A stretch of DNA of 64,000 nt from Adiantum capillus-veneris (GCA_014529385.2 CM043969.1:67733676-67797675), one strand, 5' to 3'; counted from the first letter of the stretch, positions 20,301-31,801 are shown. The notes: generated from the sequence alone by a model not told the origin. A program made the numbers and translations.

Positions 20301-22312
20301 GAGGTGACTGCCTTTCGGACATTGAAAGAGAAATTGACTACAAAACCAGATTTGACTTTGCCGGACTTGCAGAAGTCATTTGAAGTATATTGTGATGCTT
20401 GTGGTCGTAGTCTGGGTGCGGTCTTGATGCAAGAAGGCCATGTCATAGCTTACGAGAGCCGTTTGTTCTCTAGGCCGGAGATGATAGCACAGATCTATGA
20501 GAAAGAGGTTTTGGCGGTTATCCATGCTCTTACTCAGTGGCGGCATTACCTACTCGGAGCGGATTTTACTGTCTTTACAGACCGTCAGAGTTTGCGCTAC
20601 TTCTTGTCACAAAAGCAGCTTTCGGAAAAGCAGATGCGGTGGGCGAACATCTTGTCACAGTTCCACTTCCAGATTGTCCATGTGTAGGGACAGAAGAATG
20701 TGGTGGCAGATGCTTTGTCTCGGAAACCGTTGGTTCTGGCTGTTTCCGCGATACATCATAGGAGCTTCGAGGATATGGTCGATCAGTATGCCACAGATAT
20801 AGATTTTGCAGATATTTTCATATGGATACGGGATGGGGAGACAGTAGCTGGATACTCCCTTCGGGAAGGCTACTTGATGAAAAAGACTATGTTGTGCGTT
20901 ACACAGCCGTTGAGGGATAATTATGACTGAATGCCACTATCCACCTTTTATGGGTCACCGCGGCATTGCTACCACCATGAAGGGGGTAGAGAGATACTTC
21001 TTTGGGCCGAGACTCAAAAAGGATGTGGAAGAGTTTGTGCGCAGTTGCTTGGTATGCCAGAAGGTCAAGTTTGACAGGCATAAGGCACAGGGATTGTTAC
21101 AGCCTTTACCCATACCCACCCAGTTGAGGGATAAGGTTATGACTGAATGCCACTATCCACCTTTTACGAGTCAGCGTGGCATTGCTACCACCATGAAGGG
21201 GGTAGAGAGATACTTCTTTGGGCCGAGACTCAAAAAGGATGTGGAAGAGTTTGTGCGCAGTTGCTTGGTATGCCAGAAGGTCAAGTTTGACAGGCATAAG
21301 GCACCGGGATTGTTACAGCCTTTACCCATACCCACCCACCCCTCGGAAAGTATTGCAATGGATTTCATTTTTGATCTCCCAAGAAAACAGAATGATCACG
21401 ATGATTTTCTGATTACATGGCACGTCTGAGACGATTGTCTTCGACAGAGACCCCAGATTTATCAGTTTGTTTTGGAAGGCAATTTGGGAGAACATTGGCA
21501 CGCAGTTGCAGTTCTCGTCATCGTTCCACTTGCAGACTGACGGGCAATTTGGGATTGCCAATTCAGTGATTTTAGATTTATTGAAGTCTTGTATCTCGGA
21601 TCAGAAGACTCAATGGGAAAAGAACTTACCTTTGGTGGAATTTGCCTACAATAACACGATACACTCTTCGACGGGGAAGACGCCATGTGAGATTGTTGAA
21701 AATGCTGCGAAGGTTCCATCCTTCCTGAGCACGAAAGATTAGATATTGGAAGCGGCTGAATATTCGCGAGATTTGGATACGGCTTTTGCCAAGGTTCGCG
21801 AGACTTTGTAGGAGTCTCAAGAACAACAGAAAAAGGCAGCGGAATGCCATCGTCGCGACTTGAAATTGAAGGAGGATGATTGGGTGCTCTTACTTTTGAG
21901 AAGGCACGCCTACGAAAGAAAAAGGGAAAGGAGAGGCTTTTTCCAAAGCTTAGTATGCGATACTACGGACCTTTCCAGATCACTGACAAGATAAATGATG
22001 TCTCCTTCCGATTGAAACTGCCAGATACTTGGAGGATTCATAATGCATTGCATGTGAGTCTCTTGAACCCTGTTAAGGGTGATGTGCCTGATGATGGGGA
22101 GCTTGATGAGCAACCCGAAGTGGAAGAAAACGAGGAGATCCTTGTTCCTGAACAGATTTTGGCACATAACGATACGAAGAAAGGTAAAGTCCGAAGGCGG
22201 GTTCTTGGTTAAGTTCAAGAACTTTCTTGCATTTGATGCGAAGTGGATGGAGGAGGAGGACCTAGCAGATACTCCTCGGATTGTGAAACTTTACCTCGAT
22301 GTTTTGGTTTAG
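17378..22312 (+). pseudogene. E2 Gag-Pol, disrupted
   Basis: Start ATG at 17378 (MASGNDQS). Gag N-terminus (MLNFAKDPKMAKYM), then frameshifts near 17690 and 17790, a Ser/Asp/Lys-rich linker (17850-18050), a capsid domain (FSGYSDALKALSFIQQFD...) broken by a stop at 18346, and a CCHC knuckle CFGCGEQGHISAKC near 18805. The protease region (19040-19320) is frameshifted. RT 19440-20087 has a frameshift at about 19625 and FFHD instead of FFDD. RNase H runs to a stop at 20685, followed by the VVADALSRKP block. The integrase zinc finger is tandemly duplicated (20910-21339). The integrase core lost about 45 residues near 21410. A chromodomain ([11 protein letters not shown]...WMEEEDL) ends at 22312 after another frameshift. 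The element is dead but clearly related to E1 and E3. Confidence 0.9.
20910..21339 (+). repeat. tandem duplication of the integrase zinc-finger segment in E2
   Basis: Copies begin ttgagggata at 20910 and 21124 (214-bp offset). Copy 1 lacks two bases (ataattatg versus ataaggttatg), so the original duplication was probably 216 bp, 72 codons in frame. Both copies encode MTECHYPPF...VRSCLVCQKVKFDR. Confidence 0.92.
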
Positions 22313-22918
22313 CATTGTCTACTCCAAACGGAACCCAGAAACTCAGCTTGGCCGAAGATCTGGTACAGTGGGATGCACAAGAGGGGAGTTACTCTGCTCC
22401 TTTGTCAACAGATGCCTCGATTTTGATACTAAAGTCACTGATGTCTCTTTGAGCTTCAGGGATACTGAGAGCTGACAGTATTCTACTGGATGACTTTATG
22501 AAATGGAATTCCTGATTATGATACTGATTTGTTCTTGACTTCTTGTGAGTGCAGGAACTGATAGATGAAATGACTGCAGCATTTTGGTCTGATTGATCTC
22601 GAATAGACATGGTTGCAATAGGGATTAGTCAATCGGACATCGATGAGGTCCCGATTGGACCTAGATGTGATTGCTAGCTACATTGCCGATAAATCATGGT
22701 CTAAGATCCGAATGAATGTTGAATGTCATGTGATGTCCTGTGATGTCTGGTGATGTCCTGTGATGTCCTGTGATGTGACTGTCGATTTTGTACATGTGCT
22801 AGATGTGTGTTCCTAGTACGTAGGTACTAACAGTCAGTGTTTACTAAGACGGTTTATGGCTTTTGTCGGTTTTGCAGGCGTAATCGCGGTCGATTACAAT
22901 GCTTTCAAGAGGGGGGTA
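22313..22918 (+). other. E2 3' untranslated region and polypurine tract
   Basis: No ORF. A short minisatellite of the 10-mer TGATGTCCTG lies at about 22727-22786. The PPT tcaagaggggggta ends at the LTR start 22919. Confidence 0.7.
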
Positions 22919-23018
22919 TGTCACAAAGTGATGACGTAGCTACGGACTGCAGAAACCCTAAAATTCTTGCAAACCCTAATTTTTGCCAAAAACCCTAATT
23001 TCCGAAAATCGCGGAGGC

Positions 23019-23052
<34 letters not shown>

Positions 23053-23474
23053 TTTTTTTGGGAAAATGATGAGCGACGCAAATTTTGCTTTTTCTCTACA
23101 ATATGAGAAAGAGAGAGAGAATGCTTTTGCTTTCAAGTTTTGACTCTCTGTGAGAGAGAGAGAGCAATTGCTTTTGATTTGAAGCTTTTGGGGCTCTGCT
23201 TTTGGGCATCCCTTGTAACCTTTAAATTAGTGGTGAGGGCCTCACTTCTTAGAGCATCTGGACGCAGAGTCTGAGAGTGAATCCCGACCCACTCTCTTGT
23301 ACTTTGAATTGATTAATACAAAAAGAAATACCGAAAGGGGCGCCAGTCTTTGGGGCCAATATCTCTAGGAACGGAACTCCGCCGGGCCAGTGCAAATCTA
23401 TTGTGATCTGTGAATTGTTTTGAAGTGGTGCTGTCGCGGTTGATTCTTGACTTGGAGTGTCCAAGTTTGTTACA
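22919..23474 (+). repeat. E2 3' LTR (556 bp)
   Basis: Same termini as the 5' LTR. It keeps three or four telo-box motifs (22955-23005) and a longer ATT/AT run (23018-23057). It is followed by TSD GCACA. Confidence 0.92.
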
Positions 23475-23479
23475 GCACA

Positions 23480-23828
23480 TGCATCTGGCAGGGAACCAAT
23501 CAAACGTCTATGGATGAGTGCACCTATCCACTGTTGTTGGTCAGATTATGGATAGGATGTGTTCCAACAGTTCATTATCTTGGAGTTTTATATTCTAGAT
23601 GTGATGTCTTTACAGTTCATGAATGGAGATTATTGGACGTAGTATGGTCTAGAGTTCAAAGTTTCTACAAAGGCAACCGATGTTCAAGATGGCATTACTT
23701 TCAGGTACCAAGTTGAGGAGAGCAACACCGAGGTGTATCCAGTCGGTGGCCACTTTGTGGGGTGTCCATGGTAGCTTCTTGATCGACTTGCTCTCACTAT
23801 TGATTTCCGCTATGAGTTGCAGAGAGGG
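23480..23828 (+). other. Element A internal sequence before its 3' LTR
   Basis: Joins in register to 16748 across E2. No recognised domain. The last purine-rich bases gcagagaggg before 23829 could act as the polypurine tract. Confidence 0.45.
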
Positions 23829-24016
23829 TGTTAAAGTTTAGGCATCTCATGTGAACTGCCCAATGTGATTTCATTATTTAGTTTGGCTTTTAGGTATTTA
23901 TGTTACTTATTTGTCAAAGTCTTGGTAGGGCAATTTACTGGGATTGCTATATAAGCAACCCCGTGCCTCCATTGTATACACATTCAGTTATTCATTGCCA
24001 AGGTTGATTGGTTCAG

Positions 24017-24087
<71 letters not shown>

Positions 24088-24726
24088 CCCGGCATACTGT
24101 GAGATACGCGGCCGCTTCCATTGCCTGTTCAGAGAAGGGTTCGGACCTTTTTCTAGATTCATGAGATACAAGGATCAGAAGTGTCTCGGATTGTTCCTGC
24201 TAGAGCTGCGCAGACTTAGGGAGAGCTGGCTGAGGACATCAGGGGAAAGACAATCTCAGAGACGAATCACAGAGTTCTTTACACCAGACGGAGGAGGGCC
24301 AACGGAGCAGTCATTACAGCAGATCTCAGAGCCTACTCATACTAGAGGTACACTGCTTGATAGAGCCACTGAACTTGGCAGATCCAGACGTCCACGACCT
24401 CGGGGGGTCTCCCATTACCGACGAAGGTTGCAACAGAAGATACAGATCACTCTAGCTCGACATGCAAGACGCCCAACCAGAGTTCTGACCATGGAGGAGG
24501 TCGATGAGATCCGACAGCGACAGATGAGAGATCTCATCTGAACCCCCCCCCCCCCCCCCCCTTATTTCCTTTCTTTTTAGTGTTTTAGTGTTAGTTCTTT
24601 GTTAACTGGGCAACTTTGTAACTTTGTAATTTCCGTACTCAGACATGGTATCAGATTCACCAATTGTAACTTTTTGGTCTCATAGGTCATTTTGGCCTTT
24701 TGAAGACGTTAATATAACATTTCATT

Positions 24727-24796
<70 letters not shown>

Positions 24797-24841
24797 CTCA
24801 CTCCCCTCGGTCTCTACGCTTCCGCATGATCGACTTTGACA
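23829..24841 (+). repeat. Element A 3' LTR with a 650-bp block between two CT tracts
   Basis: Left part matches 4772-4963 and right part matches 5010-5057. In between are CT tracts at 24019-24083 and 24731-24793 with about 647 bp between them. That block holds an ORF, a C-run (24544-24560) and a TGGTATCAG PBS-like site at 24646 preceded by ...cagaca. The block is either ancestral (deleted from the 5' LTR) or a captured piece of another retroelement end. Confidence 0.75.
24161..24541 (+). CDS. hypothetical Arg-rich ORF inside the Element A 3' LTR block
   Basis: ATG at 24161 (MRYKDQKC), 126 codons; the frame is open further upstream into the CT tract. The product is very basic (RSRRPRPRGVSHYRRRLQQK) and ends MEEVDEIRQRQMRDLI. 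No family recognised. It could be the C-terminal remnant of a Gag or nucleic-acid-binding protein from the captured element. Its position between CT tracts in an LTR argues against a host gene. Confidence 0.3.
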   Translation: MRYKDQKCLGLFLLELRRLRESWLRTSGERQSQRRITEFFTPDGGGPTEQSLQQISEPTHTRGTLLDRATELGRSRRPRPRGVSHYRRRLQQKIQITLARHARRPTRVLTMEEVDEIRQRQMRDLI

Positions 24842-25085
24842 GAATAAGTATCCATTACCTAGAATGGATGACCTTATGGATCGACTCTCAGGTGTGCAGT
24901 ATTTCACCAAGATTGAGCTTAGGTCTATTTACCATCAGATACGTATACACCCACGTGATATTTGGAAAACCTCATTTCTTACATGGTATGGACATTACCA
25001 GTTTTGATCTTACCTTTAGGATTGACCAACGCTCCCGCAACTTTTTAACAGATGATGAATGATCTATTTTGTCTGTATCTAGATC
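24842..25085 (+). pseudogene. old gypsy RT, right half
   Basis: After TSD GAATA the frame reads [20 protein letters not shown], then [21 protein letters not shown] stop after YGHYQF and a frameshift precede GLTNAPATF (a stop lies within the following QMMN). It directly continues the RT block interrupted at 4771. Confidence 0.85.
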
Positions 25086-26062
25086 AAACAAGTTCAAACA
25101 GTATCGCAAACAAGATCAAGCAATTAGTCCTCAAACAGGTGGTTCTTCTTGTTACATAAGAGTGGATCTCCATCACCCAAGCTTCCAAATGTGTATAAAT
25201 CCATCTTCCTGAATCCCGCTACCTGTTATCAGCAAGCAACTAACAAGCACATCCAAAAACATTAGTTACATACGCTGAATCTTTTGCAAAAACCCTAATT
25301 TTCTTTTGAAAGCCCTAATTTTTCAAAGTTGATCAAAATCTGTTCGTGTCAATGGGTAGAGCTTGTTGAGAGGAACAACTTTGACGTCTGCAGCATATCC
25401 AAATTCTCATCTATTGAAGGGAGTTTTAGAGGTCGCTGAAACACATATAAGCGTCAAAAAGCATGCTTTTTGGGCTTTATTGAGCACAAACGAACTTCAT
25501 CTTCTTCTCCTCCTCCTCTTCCTGTTTCTTCTTCTTCAAGTGCATAGCTTCTAGTTTTAGGTTGATGTAGGATCTCTTTGCTTGTCGGAAAAGTAAACGG
25601 GTGATGCTCTTAGCAGGGAGGGCACCACGTGCTGGCTGAAACAACTAGAAACAGCTTTAGCACTTCAACACTTGTACGGAAAGGAGAACTTCACACTTCA
25701 GACGAGATACGGAGTGGCGGAGTTCCACTCCGCAGATGCATTGGCCCTTAACTAGGGGTCAGTAATTTTTTAGTATTGATCTTCACAAGACACTATTGCC
25801 AAGGAGAGCCTGACCTCACAAATTGAGCATCTGAAATAACTCTCCCTAGGCACTATTTTATAGGACCTTGCCCTTGCTTTCACAACCAAAAGCATTCAGC
25901 CATTAATATTCTCTTAAAGCCCAGGAAGTCAACTGCTTTTACTGTCTCCCTAAGTGCCTTGTCAATAGGCCGTGATTTCCGCCACAAATTGTGGCGCAAA
26001 ATCTGCCGCAAAATGCGGGCAGCTCGGCCTAAACTTGATCTGCTTTTCCGGTGAGTCATCCA
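25086..26062. other. LAS1 intron sequence without a gene
   Basis: No convincing ORF. It has AACCCTAA-type motifs at 25290-25325, a CTT/CTC-rich run at 25500-25540 and small hairpins around 25980-26025 (ccgccacaaattgtggcg). It may include decayed LTR material. Confidence 0.45.
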
Positions 26063-26067
26063 TTTGA

Positions 26068-26626
26068 TGAAACTGGCCCGTTGGGCGGTAGACTTTTGGC
26101 TTGCACCCGAATTTTTTTACTTTACTTTAGACACACACAAATAGAGAGAACTTTGCAAAGGTAACCTGTGACGGGAATGTACGCTTAGAACTTTGCAAAG
26201 GTAACCTGTGACGGGAATGTACCTTTGGGACCAACAGGTTGTCGGCGTCTGCTCGGAGCATTCTAGCTTTCGAGCCGTGCAATAGCCGAGCTGTCGGGTA
26301 CTTTCCTTTGGTGACCCCACCTTGGCATTGTGCCTTTATTGAGTTCACTTCCTAGTATCCACCAACTTGCTAAGTGCGACGGGGGGACCTACATGATCTT
26401 GAACTGAGCCTGGACATTCTTTTACTATACGAGTTCCAGTGCCGACCAACTTCCTGTCTGCGTGTGAAACTACCGTTCACATTGGCCATACAATGTCCGA
26501 CCATTTGCAACTTTAAAAAGAGGGTCTCAAAAATTAAACAAAAATCATTGGAAAGAAACCAACAACTAAGGTTATCAATTGCCACATCCTCGTGACAGAG
26601 TTAATAGTTGCCACGTCCTCGTGACA
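26068..26626 (-). repeat. E3 3' LTR, internally deleted (559 bp)
   Basis: Starts TGAAACTGGCCC and ends CTCGTGACA on the + strand, followed by the complement of the PPT (tacccccctcttgaag). Compared with the ~1.58-kb 5' LTR it has lost about 1 kb. It also carries a 45-bp tandem repeat (26145-26220) and holds the caggttgtcggcgtctgctc segment in opposite orientation. Confidence 0.85.
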
Positions 26627-26879
26627 TACCCCCCTCTTGAAGTCACAACGTCCTCATTGCATTCCATAAATACATGCCATTGATGATCTTGTGTTGTTAG
26701 CACTCTTTTATCATCGCATGTATCCGCAAGAAAGGTCGTAACACATAGATACAAATGACTTAATGAGACCTTCATACTTTTGTCATTTTGATCTATTGCA
26801 TTGAATTCATATGTACATTTGATGTGCTAGCTCTATCATTACCCCTCCTTTGCACACGTTGGGTTGGGGCATAAGTAGG

Positions 26880-29800
26880 CTATAACCCAAAGGCTTTCAG
26901 GTAAAGATGCAATACATTCGGTGACTCTGACAGTTCATACTCTTCCATCGACTTTGCATCCATAGGTAGATAGTTCTTGAACTTCATCAAGTAGCATCTT
27001 GCAACCTGTCCTTTAACTTTTCTATCCTTATGTGCCAAAACTTGCTCAAGTACCTGTATCTCATCAAGTTCCTCAACTTCTGGCTGATCCTCATGTGGCA
27101 TATCTTCTGGCACATCACCCACGAAGGGTCTTAGAAGACTCACGTGAAACACATTGTGAATCTTCCACGCATCAGGCAATTTCAGCCTATAAGCCACATC
27201 GCTGATCTTATCAAGCACTTGAAAAGGCCCATAGTAACACATGTTGAGTTTAGGAAACAACTGTTCCTTGCCCTTCATCTTCTTTAACCTTGCCTGCTTA
27301 AACCTTAACAAAACCCAATCATTAGGTGATAACAGCAATTCACGACGGTGATGATTAACAACCTTTTTCTGCTTTGCCCAAGTCTTCTTTAATTTTCTTG
27401 TACATTTCATCCATGTTCTCAACATATTGATTTGCCTCAAAGATTTTGTCCTTAGTATGCAAAATGGGAGGATCTTTTTTGCCGCCTTCAACAATCTCAA
27501 AAGGTGCTTTGCCAGTCGACGAATGCACCGTATTGTTGTACGCATACTCAAGCATAGGCAAATACTGTTCCCACTTGCCCTTATTATCTGACACATAGCA
27601 TTTTAGCAGATCCAAGACGGTAGAATTAGCCTCTTGTGACTGTCCATCAGTTTGTGGATGAAACGAAGAAGAGAATTTGAGCGTAGTGCCCATGTTCTCA
27701 AACTATCCTCTCCAAAACAAACTTGTCATGCAAGGATCATGATCATTGAGAATCGATTGTGGCATACCATGGTACGTAAACACATTGTACATGAACAAGC
27801 GTGCCATCTGATTAGATTTTATCTTCTTCCTAATAGGGATAAAATGGGCCTGCTTGCTGAACCTGCAGATAATGGTCCGTATACCATCATTCCCTATCGG
27901 TGTTCTTGGAAGATCAAAGATAAAGTCCATAGCAATGCTTTCCCATGGCTTATCCGGAATTGGTAGTGGTTGTAACAACCGTGGTGCCTTTTGCCTGTCA
28001 AACATGACCTTTTGGCAAATCAGGCATGCTTGCCTTTGTCCATAGCAATGCTTTCCCATGGCTTATCCGGAATTGGTAGTGGTTGTAACAACCCTGGTGC
28101 CTTTCGCCTGTCAAACTTGACCTTTTGCCAAATCACGCATGCTTGCACAAAGGCATCCACATCTCTCCTCAAAATAGGCCAATAAAAGAATGTCTCTACT
28201 GCTTTAATTGTCGCATCAATACCACGATGCCATGCATACGGTTGGACATGACTTTCTACCATGACCTTATGTCGCAATGGCCCAGTGACACGAAGTCTGC
28301 CATGCATCATCATAAAATCATCTCTGAGGAGGTAGTGCTCATGATGTTGCCCCTCTTGCAACTGTTCAAAGATCCTTGCAAAATCTTCACCAATAGTATA
28401 CTGTTCCTTCATATCATCAAGCTCATGATGATAAGGAATTGACACAACTGAAATTTGTGGCTTCCTTGATAACGCATCAAGCACAATATTCTTCTTGCCT
28501 TCCACATGCATAATCTGGAAGTGGAACATAGAAAGAATGTTTGCCCATCGCATATGCTTTTCGGATAGCTTTAACTGTGTCAAGAAGTATTGCAAGGTCT
28601 GATGGTCTGTTTGGACAACAAAATCAGCACCTAAGAGGTAGTGCTTCCAACTAGAAAGCGCATGAATCACAGCCGAGAGCTCTTTCTCATAGACTTGCAT
28701 AGTCTTCTCTGGCCCTTGCAAAATTCGGCTTTCATAAGCTACTACCCATCCATCTTGCTTTAGCACTGCTCTGATGCTGCCACACACGTCACACTGGACC
28801 ACAAATGACTTCTTGAGATCTGGCAAAACAATTATTGGATCTGAAGTCAACTTTTTCGTTAAGAGACTAAAAGCTGAAATCTCTTTTTGGGTCCATCTGA
28901 AAGTGACCTCTTTCTTCTGCAAAGCGTGAAGAGGTGATGCTATCTCTGCAAAATTCCTTATAAACCTTCTATAGTAGGAACACAATCCCAAGAAGCTTCT
29001 GACATCGTGCACAATCTTCAAGTCGGGCCATGTCTTAATAGCTTCAACCTTTGAGGGATCCATTCTGACACCATTCTTTGAGACTATGTGGCCAAGAAAG
29101 TGGATCTCTTCCAGAAAGAATTCACTTTTCTTAGGATTGACAAGTAACTTGTGACTGCGAAGCTCTTCGAACACAATGGTCAAGTGACGTCTATGCTCCG
29201 CCTCATTCTTCAAATAGACTATCATGTCATCGAAGAATGTCCTACAAACTGTTGATGCGAGCGAAAAATCCGGTCCATCATCCTGTTGAATGTGGCAGGA
29301 GCATTTGCTAAACCAAACGGCATCACTAGAAACTCAAAGAGACCAAATGTCGTTCTAAACGCAGTCTTGTGCGAATTTGATGGTACCCACTCTTAAACTC
29401 TATCCTGTTGAAAATTGCAGCACCATCTAAACGATCAAGAATATCATCAATCCTTGGAATAGGAAACCTATTCTTGATGATATTCTTATTCAACGCATGG
29501 TAATCAATACACATGCGCCATGAGACATCCATTTTTTGTACTAGGAGCACTGGGGAGCAAAAGGGTGAAGAACTAGGCTGTATCAGGCCCTTCTATAATA
29601 ACTCCTCAACCTGGCCCATATTCTCTTTCAGCTGCGCCGCACCAACCCTATAGGGAGGTCTATTTGGTGGGCTACACCGTGGCACGAAATCTATCCGATG
29701 GTCCTCAAGTCTCTCTGGTGGCAATTGCGACAGTAATGAATCAGAAAAACAATCACTAAACTCTCGCAAAAATGCTGACCTTTCTTTATCTAACACAGAC

Positions 29801-31192
29801 AAATTTGACTGACAATTATCTAAGACATCACGTGCAAAAATCAAGATGATTCTTTATTACAGAAGTAATAGCCGAAGCAGATACAATAGGGGCAGACTCC
29901 CCTGCGAGCTTTACATCCAAAACATGAGTTTTGCCCCTATGTTGAAGGGTGATCGTCTTGCCGAAGGCATCCAACATACCATTTACTCTGAACATCCACG
30001 GGATTCCAAGTAGCGCATTGCATTCTTCCAATGGCATGATATAAAATTCTTTTGTGTCTACATATGACCGAATTATGCAAATGCAGCTTTCCAATATGAG
30101 CGTAATGCACTCTGAGTGGCCAGGACATGCTAACCCTGCCTCTGCCGTGTACCCCATCTCTTCAGCTCTGATGCCCAGCCTCATAGCTAACTCTGGTGAG
30201 ATAAAGTTTGCTTTGGCACCTGGATCAAAAAAGATGAGCGCCGTCTGATCTCTAACTTTATCCCATGCTCTGCATAACTCGCTGGCATCTGTACTCGGCC
30301 TGTCACCCACCATATCTGGCACCAAACCTGCCATGGGTGTAGGCTTCTTACCTTCCTGGTCCTCTTTATCATCCGAGTCAGCTGGTCTTTTCTTTGTGGA
30401 CAATTTGTAGCAAAGTGACAAGGCTGCTCGCATATAAAGCATTTATTTTCAGCCATTAAGACCTTGTTTTCCTCGAGCGACTTACGCATAAAAGGATTCC
30501 TTTTTTGTTTCTTTGCCTGCGCTCCAGAAGTCCCGACTGAATCCTTATCCTTGTTGACCTTTTCAGACCCCTGTGACGCTTCAAGAGCCGTTTTCACAAA
30601 GGGCTTTTGCGCTGAATTTTCTTTTGCTGCCCTCCTTTTTCGTTGCTTGTGTACCCACTATCCTCTCCTTTCAACACGGCAAGACCAGTGTTAGCAACTT
30701 CCATGAGCTTAAGTTGTATCAAACTGCTGGAGGAAAGTAAGCCTTTTCCTTATCCTCGAAGCCGCTGAAAGTGCTAAACTTTACAGTTGCACCACCTTTT
30801 TTGTAAGCTTTCGGCTTTTCCAATGCCCCCAAATTGTCGTAAGGAATTGTCTGCAACATGGACACTGTAGTAGGAATCATTGGCGCATCTTGGCCATTGA
30901 CACTTTGCGTCATAGGTGCCATATCTGGCAGTTGTTCAAAAAAACCAGCCATGCCAAAATTACCCATTGGCACCCCAAATTGGCTCTAAAAACCTTGGTG
31001 CATGCCGATGGTACCATACATGGGGTTTGGCATCATGCCTTGCATACCCCCAAACACTGTTCCTCGCATGTACGGCTGGCTTCCAGGCGTTTAACCAGCC
31101 ATACTTTGGAATACAGATCCACCCCCGAAATACCCAGGATGTACCGTGGGTGGTGGAAGAATTGGATGCATTGCCTGGTAATTGTAGCAGGC
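26880..31192 (-). pseudogene. E3 Gag-Pol (main part), disrupted
   Basis: Read leftwards from 31192: the Met/Gly/Gln-rich Gag linker (31190-30720), then a junction near 30711 where the whole capsid domain (E1 residues ~315-452) is deleted. Next come a CCHC-type knuckle (CFICEQPCHFATNC), a protease with the same FFDPG motif (30190-30250), RT (29844-29225; FFDD kept, frameshift at 29240), RNase H and connection (29225-28400), and an integrase zinc finger with a 113-bp tandem duplication (27925-28150). The integrase core follows (27966-27355; SDRD has become NDHD), then a chromodomain (27060-26890). Several frameshifts and stops make it non-coding. Confidence 0.88.
27925..28150 (-). repeat. 113-bp tandem duplication in the E3 integrase segment
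   Basis: The + strand phrase gtccatagcaatgctttccc begins at 27925 and 28038. The offset of 113 bp is not a multiple of three, so it shifts the frame. It affects the C..C half of the zinc finger and the KVKFDR...LLQPLPIP linker. Confidence 0.88.
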
Positions 31193-31759
31193 TACAGTGT
31201 CACTTTCACAGGACAGTTAGTACAGTTTGGACTTTACACTTGGTCTTTGGTCTCTGGTCGGTTCACACTGGACGGACTCGCTTGGCAGTGACACGTGGTA
31301 GGGATACGATGGTTTAGTGGACATCGTGGCCAGGTCACCACCGCCACCCAGTGGAGATAGACTTAGGTGCTGTCATTTATGAGCCGTTGGTGGTTCTTTA
31401 TGGTTGTACATATGAGTAGTAGTGGTTTGGTCAGGATTATCTTTTATGTAGTCGTCTAGAGTGAGTCTATACACAGAGCACGTCTTTACCATCCCTGCAC
31501 ATGTGAGCCTCGACACCCCCATTGTACCTGTGAGTCCTGGGCTTGAGCTGAGTGTGCTGCCTTGCCAGAGTCTGTATCAGTTCTTTGAGATAGTTGAGTC
31601 ATATGTTCTGGTCTGCTGTTGTGTCTTTGTGAGCTCAGTTGACGTCTATCGTTTCCTTTCTTTTCAGTTTGTTTGAGTGAGATTGTCACGCACATTGCAC
31701 TGAGGACCACCCACTGTAGAGAGCACGACACATTATCCGCGCTACAGGTGATGTTCTCA
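31193..31759 (+). repeat. surplus E4 LTR in inverted (+) orientation
   Basis: 567 bp starting TGTAGCAGGC and ending TTCTCA, the same LTR as at 31806-32372 and 42476-43050 but in the opposite orientation. It lies inside the element's TSD, so it arrived with the insertion rather than later. Confidence 0.88.
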
Positions 31760-31762
31760 TTT

Positions 31763-31801
31763 TGGCGACCACGGTGGGACCCGAACCCACAATCTCCCGC
31801 T
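31763..31801 (-). other. 39-bp reverse-transcribed copy of a tRNA-Arg 3' half
   Basis: The minus strand reads as tRNA from A38 to A76. It has a 3' anticodon-stem strand, a variable loop AGATT, a perfect 5-bp T stem (GTGGG/CCCAC) around loop TTCGGGT, acceptor strand CGTGGTC, discriminator G and CCA. The canonical loop would be TTCGAGT, so only position 58 (normally 1-methyl-A) differs. E4's genuine PBS (42455-42472) matches only the last ~17 nt, so the extra 21 nt came from the tRNA itself. Not a functional tRNA gene. Confidence 0.78.

Larger units (their letters stand above)
16749..23474 (+). mobile_element. E2: degenerate Ty3-gypsy chromovirus
   Basis: LTRs 16749-17306 and 22919-23474, TSD GCACA at 16744-16748 and 23475-23479, iMet-type PBS at 17308 and PPT (tcaagagggggg) before 22919. 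The total of 6726 bp is normal for the group. All coding domains are present in order but broken by frameshifts, stops, a deletion and a duplication. LTR divergence is clearly greater than for E1. Confidence 0.92.
4772..24841 (+). mobile_element. Element A: LTR retrotransposon with nested insertions
   Basis: The left LTR starts TGTTAAAG at 4772. The right LTR ends CTTTGACA at 24841. A 5-bp TSD GAATA flanks both. A PBS for initiator tRNA-Met follows the left LTR. No pol domain belonging to this element is recognisable: its own sequence is a leader, a ~655-bp tandem array, a short region at 16173-16748 and 23480-23828. It therefore looks non-autonomous (LARD-like). E1 and E2 inserted later inside it. 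Confidence 0.8.

Noticed and set aside
25360-25555. 63-aa ORF ending in poly-Leu/Phe
   Set aside because: Caused by a CTT/CTC simple repeat at 25500-25545.
31763-31801. a functional tRNA gene
   Set aside because: Only the 3' half is present, with CCA encoded and LTR sequence on both sides. It is a reverse-transcribed copy.
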